The position numbers were made by a program, and so were the translations under genes. Of a stretch of DNA of 64,000 nucleotides, positions 7,520 through 16,494 are shown piece by piece (the first letter of the stretch is position 1; every line of letters starts with the position of its first letter). A model generated the notes under the pieces. That model had not been told where the DNA came from and did no database searches. It saw nothing but the letters and a program-made list of their open reading frames with translations. This stretch comes from Gluconobacter sp. P1C6_b (GTDB lineage Bacteria > Pseudomonadota > Alphaproteobacteria > Acetobacterales > Acetobacteraceae): contig NZ_JACRVU010000001.1 in NCBI RefSeq assembly GCF_018811945.1, forward strand, positions 318,706-382,705. Reading direction: 5' to 3'.

Positions 7520-10192
7520 TCAAAAGACATATCCGACCTTCGCATAGTAATATCCACCCTCATATCCGCCAGGAGCGGTCGTCGGATACTTGATGGTTCC
7601 CTGGGTTTCAGAAAGCGTGCTTTCCTTCACCCGGGTCGGAAATTTATTGAACAGGTTGTTTGCCCCTGCCGTCAGGGTAAAACCGTGTCCAACCTGCGCA
7701 CTGAACGCAATATTGGTCTGAACCTGCGGACGAATATGCGTCCAGGTCGAGGACGGATCGCCGCTGTAGTTGATCCATTCCACCCCGGCATAACGCTGCT
7801 CCTGCACGTACACATTATACCGCCCCTTGGACCAGTTCAGGGCAAAGGACTCCTTGTTCTTGGGAGAAGCCCTCAGGAGATTGTTGCGCGAGAGGCTGTC
7901 GTAATACGTTTGCCCCAACTGCTGCAGAACCGCGGGTGTGGCAGCGTAGTGGGTGACTTCCGTATCAGCCACATTGGCCTGCACACTTCCGATCAGCACC
8001 CCCCAACGTGGCGCAAGCGGAAACTGGTAGCTCAGCTTGGCCGTAAAACCGTTGGTTGTCGTATTGCCGATATTGGTCATGTAATTGACGAATATCCTGT
8101 CCGTCGGGCTGCTGGTGATGCCTTGGGCGTAAAGGAATTCGTTCATCTGGGTTCCGGAAAACTCCGTTGTGCTTTCGATCCGGTCATTGATATCGATGCG
8201 GTAGCCATCCAGCGACAGATGAAGCGCATCGAGCGGAGACCAGTCGAACCCGATATCGTAACTGCGGGATGTCTCACCTTTAACGCCCGTAGCACCCAGA
8301 AGCTTGGCCACCGGATCAAATGACGAAAGATTCTCCGTCACCTGTCCCGGACCGGTAGATGTCGCATTGTAATGAACGGCCCCCAGAGTAGGCGCGCGAT
8401 AACCCGTGTTGACACTGGCACGCAGCGCAAAACGCTTGCTGAAATTATACCGCATCCCGATAGAGCCAGTCGGCGCAGCCCCCTTGTCGGAATAGCTGAC
8501 AGCCCGTCCCCCGATCGTCATTTCCCATTTTTGCGTCAGGAACAGATCCAATCCAACGTGCCCGTCGAAAATATCCCGCGACCAGTTGCCAGCATTCTGG
8601 GGTTCGAACCCGGCATACCCCGCTGCACCGGAGCTTGGCTGGACACCCGTCTGCCCGACAAGCACGGGTCCGGTCGCCCAGGACTGATAGTCACCCTGGC
8701 CGATCTGATAGGTATCGTGCCGGTACTCAAGGCCAAAATTCAGCTCCGCAGGTTTGGCGAGACGCGGGATAGCGAATTTTTTCGAGAACTTGGCTCCGCC
8801 GATCAGTTCGGATGCAATCAGCTGGCCTTGATGAAAACTTGTCTGGCTATCAACGCCAAATGTCGGGTTTTCATCATTTTCAACATCTTCGTTCACCCGC
8901 TCACGACCAAAGGACGCATAGGTATTCCAGGCCAGCCCGTCATTGAGAACGCCACGGAGGCCACCATTGACCTGAAAATCCAGCTCATCAAATGTTTCGA
9001 TTGGAGAATATCCATTCGGATAAAGTTCGCGCGTTGTATTGTTGTTGGCCGGACCACGAAAAAACCCGACGCGATCCGTCGAACGATGTGCCAGCGTTCC
9101 GGTCGCATAGCCCTCCACCCGATCCGTAATGGGGATATGCCCGTTGAAGCTGAACACTTCCGCAAGAGATTTGCTGACACCTTCGACGCGATTGACGTCC
9201 TGCCCGACGCGACGCTGCATCTCCGCATCCTGCGGCAGAGAGTAGAGATTGGCCGTATTCAGGGCATCACGATGACTGGGAAGCTGGTTCAGAACCTGCC
9301 AGGCAATATCGATACCACCGCCCTGATTGCCTATCTTGCGTTCAATGTCGCCATAAGCCTCAACGGCCTGACCATCTCCAGCATAATATCCACTGTTCAT
9401 GAGATTGACGGTGCCACCATTTCTGGCACCGGACTTGAGAACAATATTAATGGCGCCCCCGATGGCATCTTGCCCGTAAAGAACCGTAGCACCTTCCGTA
9501 ATGATCTCGATATGATCAATTGCACTGAGGGGAATCAGGCTCAGATCGGCCGGCTGAGTCCCCTTCGCCGGGCCGTCCCCCCAGTTTCCAAGGGCACTGA
9601 TATGGCGTCGGACACCATTGACCAAAACGAGGGTCTCATCGGCGTTCAGGTTTCTTAAGATGACAGTCTGAGTTGGAGTTGTGGAATAGGCACCCCCACC
9701 CCCACCCGGTGGCGCATTCAACTCAGGGGATGTCTGCTGCAATGCCGCGATGACATTGGTCTGCCCGGTCTGAAGAAGCTGAGCCCCCGTCACGGTCGCA
9801 ACCCGCACCGTACTCTTCGTTGGCGTGGAGACCCGGAAAGCAGAAGCAACATTCTCCCGACTTCCCCTGGCCACGACCTGTTCCACAGCACCATGATCTT
9901 CCACATCCCTCGAGCCAACGGGATGTAATTCCGCTCCAGGACGCGTCTGACGTGCGGATACATGACCTTCAGGACGCGCCTGAGCCACCTCAGCCGTCAT
10001 GCGGCTTTCCTTGTGACTTCTCCGGACCGACCGTTCATCATCGGTATGCTTTGTTCCATCCGATGCGACAGCCACAGGCGCTACGCCCAAAGACAGAAGC
10101 AGGGTGGTCGCAAGCGTCACGGGGCGTATGCCTGCATACTGCAGGCGATCATAACTCCGTCTGTACAGCATCTCTATTTCACTAACAGGCAT
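7520..10192 (-). CDS. TonB-dependent outer-membrane receptor of the monooxygenase module
   Basis: An outer-membrane active-transport barrel of about 890 residues. After a signal-like segment (TLATTLLLSLGVAPVAVAS) and a charged linker, a possible TonB box (EQVVAR) leads into the plug: VNGVRRHISAL, then PLSAIDHIEIITEGATVLYG and DAIGGAINIVLK. The barrel follows and ends in the aromatic C-terminus YAKVGYVF. ATG 10192 has GGAA 8 bases before it; a GTG at 10216 and an ATG at 10171 are alternatives. It heads the operon with the CMD and LLM genes and is divergent from an ABC importer, so it likely brings the module's substrate across the outer membrane. It is paralogous to the receptor at 28280. Confidence 0.88.
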   Translation of the reverse strand: MPVSEIEMLYRRSYDRLQYAGIRPVTLATTLLLSLGVAPVAVASDGTKHTDDERSVRRSHKESRMTAEVAQARPEGHVSARQTRPGAELHPVGSRDVEDHGAVEQVVARGSRENVASAFRVSTPTKSTVRVATVTGAQLLQTGQTNVIAALQQTSPELNAPPGGGGGAYSTTPTQTVILRNLNADETLVLVNGVRRHISALGNWGDGPAKGTQPADLSLIPLSAIDHIEIITEGATVLYGQDAIGGAINIVLKSGARNGGTVNLMNSGYYAGDGQAVEAYGDIERKIGNQGGGIDIAWQVLNQLPSHRDALNTANLYSLPQDAEMQRRVGQDVNRVEGVSKSLAEVFSFNGHIPITDRVEGYATGTLAHRSTDRVGFFRGPANNNTTRELYPNGYSPIETFDELDFQVNGGLRGVLNDGLAWNTYASFGRERVNEDVENDENPTFGVDSQTSFHQGQLIASELIGGAKFSKKFAIPRLAKPAELNFGLEYRHDTYQIGQGDYQSWATGPVLVGQTGVQPSSGAAGYAGFEPQNAGNWSRDIFDGHVGLDLFLTQKWEMTIGGRAVSYSDKGAAPTGSIGMRYNFSKRFALRASVNTGYRAPTLGAVHYNATSTGPGQVTENLSSFDPVAKLLGATGVKGETSRSYDIGFDWSPLDALHLSLDGYRIDINDRIESTTEFSGTQMNEFLYAQGITSSPTDRIFVNYMTNIGNTTTNGFTAKLSYQFPLAPRWGVLIGSVQANVADTEVTHYAATPAVLQQLGQTYYDSLSRNNLLRASPKNKESFALNWSKGRYNVYVQEQRYAGVEWINYSGDPSSTWTHIRPQVQTNIAFSAQVGHGFTLTAGANNLFNKFPTRVKESTLSETQGTIKYPTTAPGGYEGGYYYAKVGYVF

Positions 10193-10512
10193 GATGTTAT
10201 TCCGACTGCGAATCACTATGTAGAAAAGTTCCTAGTGATTTCTGATACAGGAAAAACTTTGTTGCAAGTTATTATTTTAATTAAGCTATATTTTATAGTG
10301 TTTTATATTCCCAAAAAAACCAAGGATTTTCCTTGAATCATGGCCAAAAAGGAGCGTGTCGCATTTAAAACAGACAGGAAATTTTTCTGATCTCATTGCC
10401 AGCCCCTGTCCATAATTATCATTCCAAGATAGCATAATCCCAATTAACACTAATATTTTATGTTGATAATGTTCCTCATTCTGCCTGCGACCACATCATT
10501 GCGAAGGTAAAA
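10193..10512. promoter_or_regulatory. Divergent promoter region of the uptake/monooxygenase module
   Basis: This 320-base gap between the TonB receptor and the ABC substrate-binding gene is strikingly AT-rich compared with its flanks and must hold both promoters. A small hairpin-like inverted repeat, CAAGGA-TTT-TCCTTG, lies at 10321-10335 and could be an operator. The ATAATTATCATTCC near 10414 only loosely resembles a Fur box. No regulator gene is in the module, so control is unknown. Confidence 0.5.
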
Positions 10513-12141
10513 ATGCCGGTTCCCGCTGCCTCACCTCTCCGGTCGCTGCCCGCGGGCCTGTTTGCGCTGATCTGCGCGCTTTCCATGCCTGGCGCAGAAG
10601 GTCATTCCCAGAACAGAACCATCACGTATCTGGACCCGCAGGAGCACACGAACCTTTATCCGCCCGCTGGAGGATTTTATCCCAATGGTGGAATTCTGAG
10701 CCAGATTACGGACCGTCTGACCTGGCAGGACCCCACGACGCTGGAAATCAGGCCATGGCTGGCAACGGACTGGTCCATGAATGAGGATGATACGGAATAC
10801 ACGTTCCATATCCGTCCCGGTGTCACGTTCTCGGATGGATCGCCGCTTGACGCGCGGGCCGTAGCCCAGAATTACCAAACCTATGGAAAAGGCAACCCAG
10901 CGCTGCATTTTCCTGTTTCAGAGGCGATCAGCAATTTCGACCGCGCGGAGGTCATTGATCCCCTCACCGTAAGATTTCACTTCACCCATCCCGCGCCCGG
11001 CTTCCTGCAGGCCACCTCCGTTCTGGGATCGGGGATCGTCTCACCCGGCACCCTGCAACGCTCTTTCGACGAACTGGGAACAGCCACCAACATCATTGGC
11101 TCCGGACCCTTCGTCGTCTCGGCAGATATTCCGGGCAAGGAAGTCGATCTTTCTGCCCGCAAGGACTACAACTGGGGTCCGGAAAACCGTCCGGCGCGGG
11201 CAAAGACGGACCAGATCAAGATTCTGGTCGTGCCAGAAGACAGCATCCGTGTCGGCGCACTTCTGGCCGGTCAGGCGGATATCATCCGTCAGGTCGAGGC
11301 TTATGACGAAGAACAGATCAGACATGCTGGTTACAGCCTCCATGCGCCCTCGACCCGTGGTGTAAACACTGGCATCGCCTTTCGGCCCGATAACCCCCTT
11401 GTGGCGGATATCCGCGTTCGCAAAGCTCTGCTACACGGAACCGACCGACAGGAAATCGTTACTGTTCTCTATTCGGAGAACTATCCTCTGGCGCGTTCCG
11501 TGCTGTCGTCGAAAGCCGCCGGATTTGTGGATCTTTCGGAGAAACTGAAGTTTGATCCCGTCCTTGCCGGTCAACTGCTCGACAGCGCGGGATGGAGACG
11601 CGGCGAAAACGGCCTGCGCTACAAGGACGGACATCCGCTGCGTCTGGGAATTCACATCTCCCTCCCTCATCCGCAGAACAAGACAATGCTTGAGCTTGTG
11701 GCGCAGCAGTGGCGCCGGCTGGGTGTTGAACTCGATATCATGTCTGGCTCTGCCGCAGGGGTATTGCTCGACAACCTTGACCCGCAGAGAACCCCTCTGA
11801 CTGTTTCGGAAGTCGGCCGGGCAGATCCTGATGTGCTGAAAAGCGAATTCTTTCCCAAAAACCGGGATGCCCTTTTGCAGAAAGGTGGGCAGAGCAACAA
11901 GGTACAGCATTTTCAGGACGAAACCCTGAACGCAATGCTGCTCGATATCGCCTCCCGAACCGATCGCGCCGAACGTCTGAAACAGGTCGTTGCGGTGCAG
12001 GAATACCTGATCGACAAGGCCTATGACATCCCGCTTTTCGAGGAACCGCAGGTCTATGCCACCTCTCCAAACCTGACGGGCCTCGGGTTCGAAGCTGTTG
12101 GGCGGCCTGTCTTTCAGAATGTGGAACTGAACCGCCCATGA
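10513..12141 (+). CDS. ABC importer substrate-binding protein, SBP family 5
   Basis: A 542-residue periplasmic binding protein of the peptide/nickel/opine class. The N-terminus (SLPAGLFALICALSMPGAEG) is a signal peptide. Family-5 landmarks are the early TYLDPQEHTNLYPP, LTWQDPTTLEIRPWLATDW, YTFHIRPGVTFSDGSPLDARAV, and the long two-lobe architecture. The gene matches what I recall as the KPN_01854-type binding protein that co-occurs with KPN_01858-type monooxygenases. A GAAGG stands just before the ATG. It overlaps the next gene by ATGA, starting a four-gene importer operon. The ligand is not deducible. Confidence 0.88.
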   Translation: MPVPAASPLRSLPAGLFALICALSMPGAEGHSQNRTITYLDPQEHTNLYPPAGGFYPNGGILSQITDRLTWQDPTTLEIRPWLATDWSMNEDDTEYTFHIRPGVTFSDGSPLDARAVAQNYQTYGKGNPALHFPVSEAISNFDRAEVIDPLTVRFHFTHPAPGFLQATSVLGSGIVSPGTLQRSFDELGTATNIIGSGPFVVSADIPGKEVDLSARKDYNWGPENRPARAKTDQIKILVVPEDSIRVGALLAGQADIIRQVEAYDEEQIRHAGYSLHAPSTRGVNTGIAFRPDNPLVADIRVRKALLHGTDRQEIVTVLYSENYPLARSVLSSKAAGFVDLSEKLKFDPVLAGQLLDSAGWRRGENGLRYKDGHPLRLGIHISLPHPQNKTMLELVAQQWRRLGVELDIMSGSAAGVLLDNLDPQRTPLTVSEVGRADPDVLKSEFFPKNRDALLQKGGQSNKVQHFQDETLNAMLLDIASRTDRAERLKQVVAVQEYLIDKAYDIPLFEEPQVYATSPNLTGLGFEAVGRPVFQNVELNRP

Positions 12142-13100
12142 GCAGCTTCCGACATGTCTGCATACAGCTCATCCGCGCCCTTCTGATCCTGTGGGGTGCT
12201 TTCACGGTGACATTTTTCCTGCTGCAGATGATGCCCGGCGATGCCGTCATGGTCCGGTTCATGGATCCCGAGCTTGGCCTCTCCCCCGAACAGATCGAAG
12301 CCATGCGTGTTCTCTACAGCGGCTCTTCAAGCCCGGTGTTCCAGTATTTCCACACCATCCTGCGGATGCTTCACGGAGATTTCGGATATTCCGTCCAGCT
12401 CGGTGTACCTGTCCGGACGCTGATCGAAGCTGCATTGCCCGTCACTCTGCGTCTGGCCGTAGTAGGTTTTATCCTCTCGCTTGTCTGGACACTCCTGATT
12501 GCCATAGGAGCCAGCCTTCTTCCAGCTCGCCCGCTGCGTCAGATTTTTCAGGCGATCCCCGGATTCTGGAGCGCAATCCCCCTCTACTGGTCAGGGATAT
12601 TCATCATCCAGGTCCTGTCTTTCAAACTCCGTCTTCTGCCTGTGGTGGGCGTAGGTCCCTGGGAAGGGACCATTCTTCCCGCTCTTGCCGTCAGCCTGCC
12701 GATCGCAGCTCCACAGGCCAAACTTCTGCTCCAGCAGATTGAGGAAACCGAAAGACTGCCCTTCGTCATGGCCATCCGCACCAAGGGCGCCAGTCAGCGG
12801 TCCGTCTTCTTCAGACATATCCTGCCCAATTCCGTCACGCCGTGCCTGACGATGGCCGGTATTTCCTTCGGTGAACTGATTGCGGGAGCCATCGTGACAG
12901 AAACCATCTTCGGGCTGAACGGGCTGGGACGTCTCACCCGCGATGCCGTGTCCGGACAGGATGTCGCGGTCCTGCAGGCTGTTGTCATGATCGGCGCCAC
13001 GGGCTTCGTGGCCGCCAACCTGGTGGTTGACCTGCTGATTCCACTGATCAATCCGAGCCTGCGTTCCTCAGCCGGATGGAAGGAAACATCCGGATCATGA
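12138..13100 (+). CDS. ABC importer permease (DppB/OppB type)
   Basis: A 320-residue inner-membrane subunit. It begins with a transmembrane helix containing LILWGAFTVTFFLLQMMPGD, the standard DppB-type opening followed by GD. It has about six predicted helices and the cytoplasmic coupling EAA-like loop (MAIRTKGASQRSVFFRHILPNS), and ends with FVAANLVVDLLIPLINP. It starts inside the previous gene's stop (ATGA) and ends overlapping the next gene's start, so all importer genes are translationally coupled. Confidence 0.9.
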   Translation: MSSFRHVCIQLIRALLILWGAFTVTFFLLQMMPGDAVMVRFMDPELGLSPEQIEAMRVLYSGSSSPVFQYFHTILRMLHGDFGYSVQLGVPVRTLIEAALPVTLRLAVVGFILSLVWTLLIAIGASLLPARPLRQIFQAIPGFWSAIPLYWSGIFIIQVLSFKLRLLPVVGVGPWEGTILPALAVSLPIAAPQAKLLLQQIEETERLPFVMAIRTKGASQRSVFFRHILPNSVTPCLTMAGISFGELIAGAIVTETIFGLNGLGRLTRDAVSGQDVAVLQAVVMIGATGFVAANLVVDLLIPLINPSLRSSAGWKETSGS

Positions 13101-13912
13101 AGCGCTTCCTCCCTCCCGGCCCGGAAAGCGTCGTGTCCATAGGGGTTCTTGCCGTTTTCGGATTGGCAATCCTCTTCCCATTCACCCTGACCCACAGTGA
13201 TCCCGTGACAGGCGTTGCGAAGGAGCATCTTCTGGCCCCAGGCTGGACGCACTGGTTCGGAACAGATCAACTCGGCCGCGATGTTCTGACGCGCATCGTC
13301 TACGGAGCACGGGAAACGCTGCCAGCGGCGCTTCTGGCAACCCTGACTGGCGTGGTTCTCGGCGCTTTTATCGGCGGCTTGGCAGCGCTGTCCGCACCGG
13401 TTGTGGATGCGGCCCTTTCAGGCATCATTGATGTGCTTCTCTCTATTCCGGAACTGCTTCTGGCGCTGACCGTCGTGATCCTGACAGGTTTCGGCCCCGT
13501 TCATGCCGCCATAGCCGTCGGCATCAGCCAGACCGCAGGCTTTGCACGGATCATCCGCAATCTGGTCCGCAGTCTGCGCGCCATGCCCTATATCGAGGCA
13601 GCGCGCCTGTCGGGAACAGGGTTTGGGGGCATGATCTGGTGGCACATCCTTCCCAATGCATTCCGCCCGGTTCTGGGATTGGCTGTTCTGCGTTACAGCA
13701 TGGCGATCCTTTCCCTCGCCACACTCGGCTTTCTCGGCTACGGCGCGCCCCCTCCAACGCCGGAATGGGGACTGATGATTGCAGAAGGCCGTGACTATCT
13801 GGCTACCGCCTGGTGGATGACCACCTTTCCCGGTCTGGCCTTGCTGACCGTCGCGTTCGCAACAAACCGCCTTAGTCACGCCATGACACGCACGAGGGGG
13901 GATCAGCCATGA
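13097..13912 (+). CDS. ABC importer permease (DppC/OppC type)
   Basis: A 271-residue second permease subunit. The DppC hallmark HWFGTDQLGRDVLTRIVYGAR is near residues 50-70. The coupling loop is YIEAARLSGTGFGGMIWWH, and GYGAPPPTPEWGLMIAEGRDYL lies near the C-terminus, typical of this family. I chose ATG 13097, which overlaps the upstream TGA and has GGAAGG 13 bases upstream; an upstream ATG at 13076 would only add seven residues. The stop overlaps the ATPase start by ATGA. Confidence 0.9.
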   Translation: MKRFLPPGPESVVSIGVLAVFGLAILFPFTLTHSDPVTGVAKEHLLAPGWTHWFGTDQLGRDVLTRIVYGARETLPAALLATLTGVVLGAFIGGLAALSAPVVDAALSGIIDVLLSIPELLLALTVVILTGFGPVHAAIAVGISQTAGFARIIRNLVRSLRAMPYIEAARLSGTGFGGMIWWHILPNAFRPVLGLAVLRYSMAILSLATLGFLGYGAPPPTPEWGLMIAEGRDYLATAWWMTTFPGLALLTVAFATNRLSHAMTRTRGDQP

Positions 13913-15522
13913 ACACGCAGCGCCCTGTCCTCGATGTCAGTCACCTGGGCATTTCCTATGATGGAAAGCCGGCCGTGGAAAACATCTCCTTCCAGACATT
14001 TCCCGGCCAGACGATGGCGCTGATCGGGGAATCCGGGTCGGGAAAATCAACCATTGCCAAAGCGATCATTCAGCTGCTGCCGCCCAGTGCCTGCGTTACG
14101 CACGGCATCATCACCCTGAACGGCATCTCCCTTCCGGACGCAACACCACGCGCTCTGAATGCCATCCGCGGCCACCAGATCGGCTTTATTCCGCAGGATC
14201 CTTCCAGTTCGCTCGATCCGCGTCTTCCCGTCGGCAGGCAGATTGAAGAGGTACTCCGCCTTCATACGTCCCAGCGCCGGGCAGAAAGACGCGCGCACGT
14301 CCTGCACCTTCTAGAGCATGTCGGCTTTTCCGAACCCGAACGTCGCTTTTTACAGTACCCACATGAGCTGTCAGGCGGCATGAAGCAGCGCGTGCTCATT
14401 GCCATTGCCGTAGCCCTTGCCCCTCCCCTCATCATTGCCGATGAGCCGACAAGCGCATTGGACGTCACCATTCAGGGCCAGATCCTGGACCTGCTTGACC
14501 GTCTGCGGGAAGAAAGCGGATCCTCTGTGCTGATGATCACCCACGACCTTGCCGTTGCACGGGATCGCGCACACGACATGATCGTCCTGCGGCATGGCCA
14601 GATCGCAGAGCAGAACACGACCCGTAATCTGTTCGAAAATCCCCGGTCTTCCTACACCAGAAAGCTGCTCGCCGATTCTCCTGCTTTCCACTCACGTCCA
14701 GCAACACCAGAGCGCCCTGTTTCAGGCACGCAGCCAGCCATTCAGGTTAAAGATCTTACGATCGCATACGGCTCACGAACCGCTGTCAGTCACCTTTCAT
14801 TCGACGTGCAGCCCGGAACAACGCACGGTATTATTGGAGAGTCAGGCTCCGGCAAGACGACGCTCCTGCGATGCCTGATGGGGCTCATCCCCCCGCAATC
14901 CGGCTCTGTTCATGTTCAGGGCAAAGACATCTTCTCCGAGACGTCCGCAGAACGCCGACAGCGTCTGCGGAGCATGCAACTCGTTTATCAGAACCCCTGG
15001 AGTTCTCTGGATCCACGACTGACAATCCGTCGCATTATTGAAGAACCTCTGCGCAATTATTTTCCTGAAGGGCAGGCCTGGCGTCAGGCACGTCTTCATG
15101 ACCTTCTGGAACGCGTGCATCTGCCGCTGGCCCTTCTGGAGCGTTATCCCTCGGAAATATCCGGCGGCCAGTGCCAGCGCGTTGCCCTGGCGCGCGCACT
15201 GGCGGCCCAACCTGACATCCTTGTACTGGATGAATTCGTCTCCGCACTGGACGTGACAGTACAGGCCCGGATTCTGGAGCTTCTGTCCGAATTGCAGAAA
15301 GAACTCAATCTGACCTTCGTCTTCGTCTCTCACGATCTCGCCGTTGTCAGACAGATTGCCGATACGCTCTCCATCATCCGGTATGGCAAACAGGAGGAAT
15401 ACGGCGATGCGGAACAAATTTTCAGGGAACCTGCCTCCCCCTACACACAGACGCTGCTCCGCGCCATTCCCGGCCAGCAACACTCGGGGAAGGCGAAGAG
15501 GGAAGGATCGAAGGAGTGGTAA
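13909..15522 (+). CDS. Dual-domain ABC importer ATPase (DppD-DppF fusion)
   Basis: A 537-residue protein with two complete nucleotide-binding domains that energise the importer. Domain 1 has Walker A GESGSGKST, signature LSGGMKQR and Walker B IIADEPTSALD. Domain 2 has GESGSGKTT, signature ISGGQCQR and LVLDEFVSALD, where the usual DEPTSALD carries Phe-Val instead of Pro-Thr. Such fused DppD/DppF ATPases are common among family-5 importers, for example the YejF/GsiA type. It is the last gene of the operon; 10 bases after its stop the second IS remnant begins. Confidence 0.93.
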   Translation: MNTQRPVLDVSHLGISYDGKPAVENISFQTFPGQTMALIGESGSGKSTIAKAIIQLLPPSACVTHGIITLNGISLPDATPRALNAIRGHQIGFIPQDPSSSLDPRLPVGRQIEEVLRLHTSQRRAERRAHVLHLLEHVGFSEPERRFLQYPHELSGGMKQRVLIAIAVALAPPLIIADEPTSALDVTIQGQILDLLDRLREESGSSVLMITHDLAVARDRAHDMIVLRHGQIAEQNTTRNLFENPRSSYTRKLLADSPAFHSRPATPERPVSGTQPAIQVKDLTIAYGSRTAVSHLSFDVQPGTTHGIIGESGSGKTTLLRCLMGLIPPQSGSVHVQGKDIFSETSAERRQRLRSMQLVYQNPWSSLDPRLTIRRIIEEPLRNYFPEGQAWRQARLHDLLERVHLPLALLERYPSEISGGQCQRVALARALAAQPDILVLDEFVSALDVTVQARILELLSELQKELNLTFVFVSHDLAVVRQIADTLSIIRYGKQEEYGDAEQIFREPASPYTQTLLRAIPGQQHSGKAKREGSKEW

Positions 15523-15532
15523 TTTTTACCTG

Positions 15533-15700
15533 GGTCACGTTGACAAAAGACCTATTGGTCTGGGGCAAGATCTGATTCACTTTCTGGCTGTGGGATAACG
15601 GGCAGAGAGAACAGGCATGACACGAGGCGATCTGACGGATCAGGAATAGTCGATGATTGGACCTCTTGTCCCCTCGGAGCGGGGACGTTGGGCCCGCTCA
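15533..15700 (+). mobile_element. Left end of an IS5-type element, truncated and with a stop mutation
   Basis: Begins with GGTCACGTTGACAAAAGACC, the same terminal repeat as the element at 4768-5120, followed by a similar leader (AAGATCTGATTCACTTT). The transposase starts at 15616: MTRGDLTDQE, a TAG in place of the conserved Trp codon, then SMIGPLVPSERGRWARS. Similarity to IS5 transposases fades near 15700. The element points away from the ABC operon, so the two remnants face each other across the 5.1-15.5 kb module. The right boundary is approximate. Confidence 0.75.
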
Positions 15701-15814
15701 AGCGGCGGAAGCGGACCTGCGGTTTACGCCTACATCTGAGCCGTAGGCGGGTCTTGTGCGTGAGGCGGAGAGCGGACATCTTGCATCGTAGGCGCAACTG
15801 AGGATCAGGGTAGG

Positions 15815-16276
15815 ATGTTTAAGATCAAGGAGGATGATCTCTCCGGAGATCAGACACGTGCGTTGTTGACACTTCACCTCGCAGGCATGCACGCCTCCTC
15901 GCCAGTGGGTAGCGTCTTCGCGCTAGATCTCACAGGCTTGCAAGGCTCGGGCGTAACCGTGTGGACAGCTTGGCACGGGGAGCGCATTGCTAGCATTGGC
16001 GCGCTGAAAATTACAGAAGATGGCACTGCTGAGGTGAAATCCATGCGAACTCATCCGGACTTCCTGCGCATGGGAGCCGGTGCAGCTGTCCTTGAGACCA
16101 TTATCGCCGCTGCCAAAAGGCATGGTGTACAACGATTAAGCCTTGAGACAGGTAGCGGACCGGCATTCGAACCTGCGCTCAAGCTGTATCAGCGTCGAGG
16201 GTTTGTGAAGGGTACAGCCTTTGGCTCCTACGTTCCGGGTGAATTCAATCAATTCCTTCATCTGGACCTCAGGTAA
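15815..16276 (+). CDS. GNAT-family N-acetyltransferase
   Basis: A 153-residue acetyl-CoA-dependent acyltransferase. MRTHPDFLRMGAGAAVLETIIAAA is the core motif A region (R/Q-x-x-G-x-G/A shape), followed by RLSLETGSGPAFEPALKLYQRRGFV, the usual GNAT C-terminal beta-bulge/helix pattern seen in YsnE-type acetyltransferases. The substrate is unknown. It lies just inside the second IS remnant and has more AT-rich third positions than the genes left of the IS, consistent with separate acquisition. Confidence 0.88.
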   Translation: MFKIKEDDLSGDQTRALLTLHLAGMHASSPVGSVFALDLTGLQGSGVTVWTAWHGERIASIGALKITEDGTAEVKSMRTHPDFLRMGAGAAVLETIIAAAKRHGVQRLSLETGSGPAFEPALKLYQRRGFVKGTAFGSYVPGEFNQFLHLDLR

Positions 16277-16494
16277 AAGCATACCAAGGTAACCGTCATA
16301 ATCCGTCGACGGTAGCTGCGCTTCCGGTCTCGCCTCATGTCGGACACGTATTGCCGCGATTTGATTTCCCGTTGACGGACTTTGGCGACAATCGAATCAA
16401 TTTGATGGAATACTGCCAATAGCGGCAGTCAACGGCCTTCCCTTGATCGGGCCAGTGCCGCATATTGTTGCGAAATCGTAAAGGGGTAGTAGCA

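Noticed and set aside
10405..10430. Fur box upstream of the ABC operon
   Set aside because: Only a loose match to GATAATGATAATCATTATC; not enough for a call.
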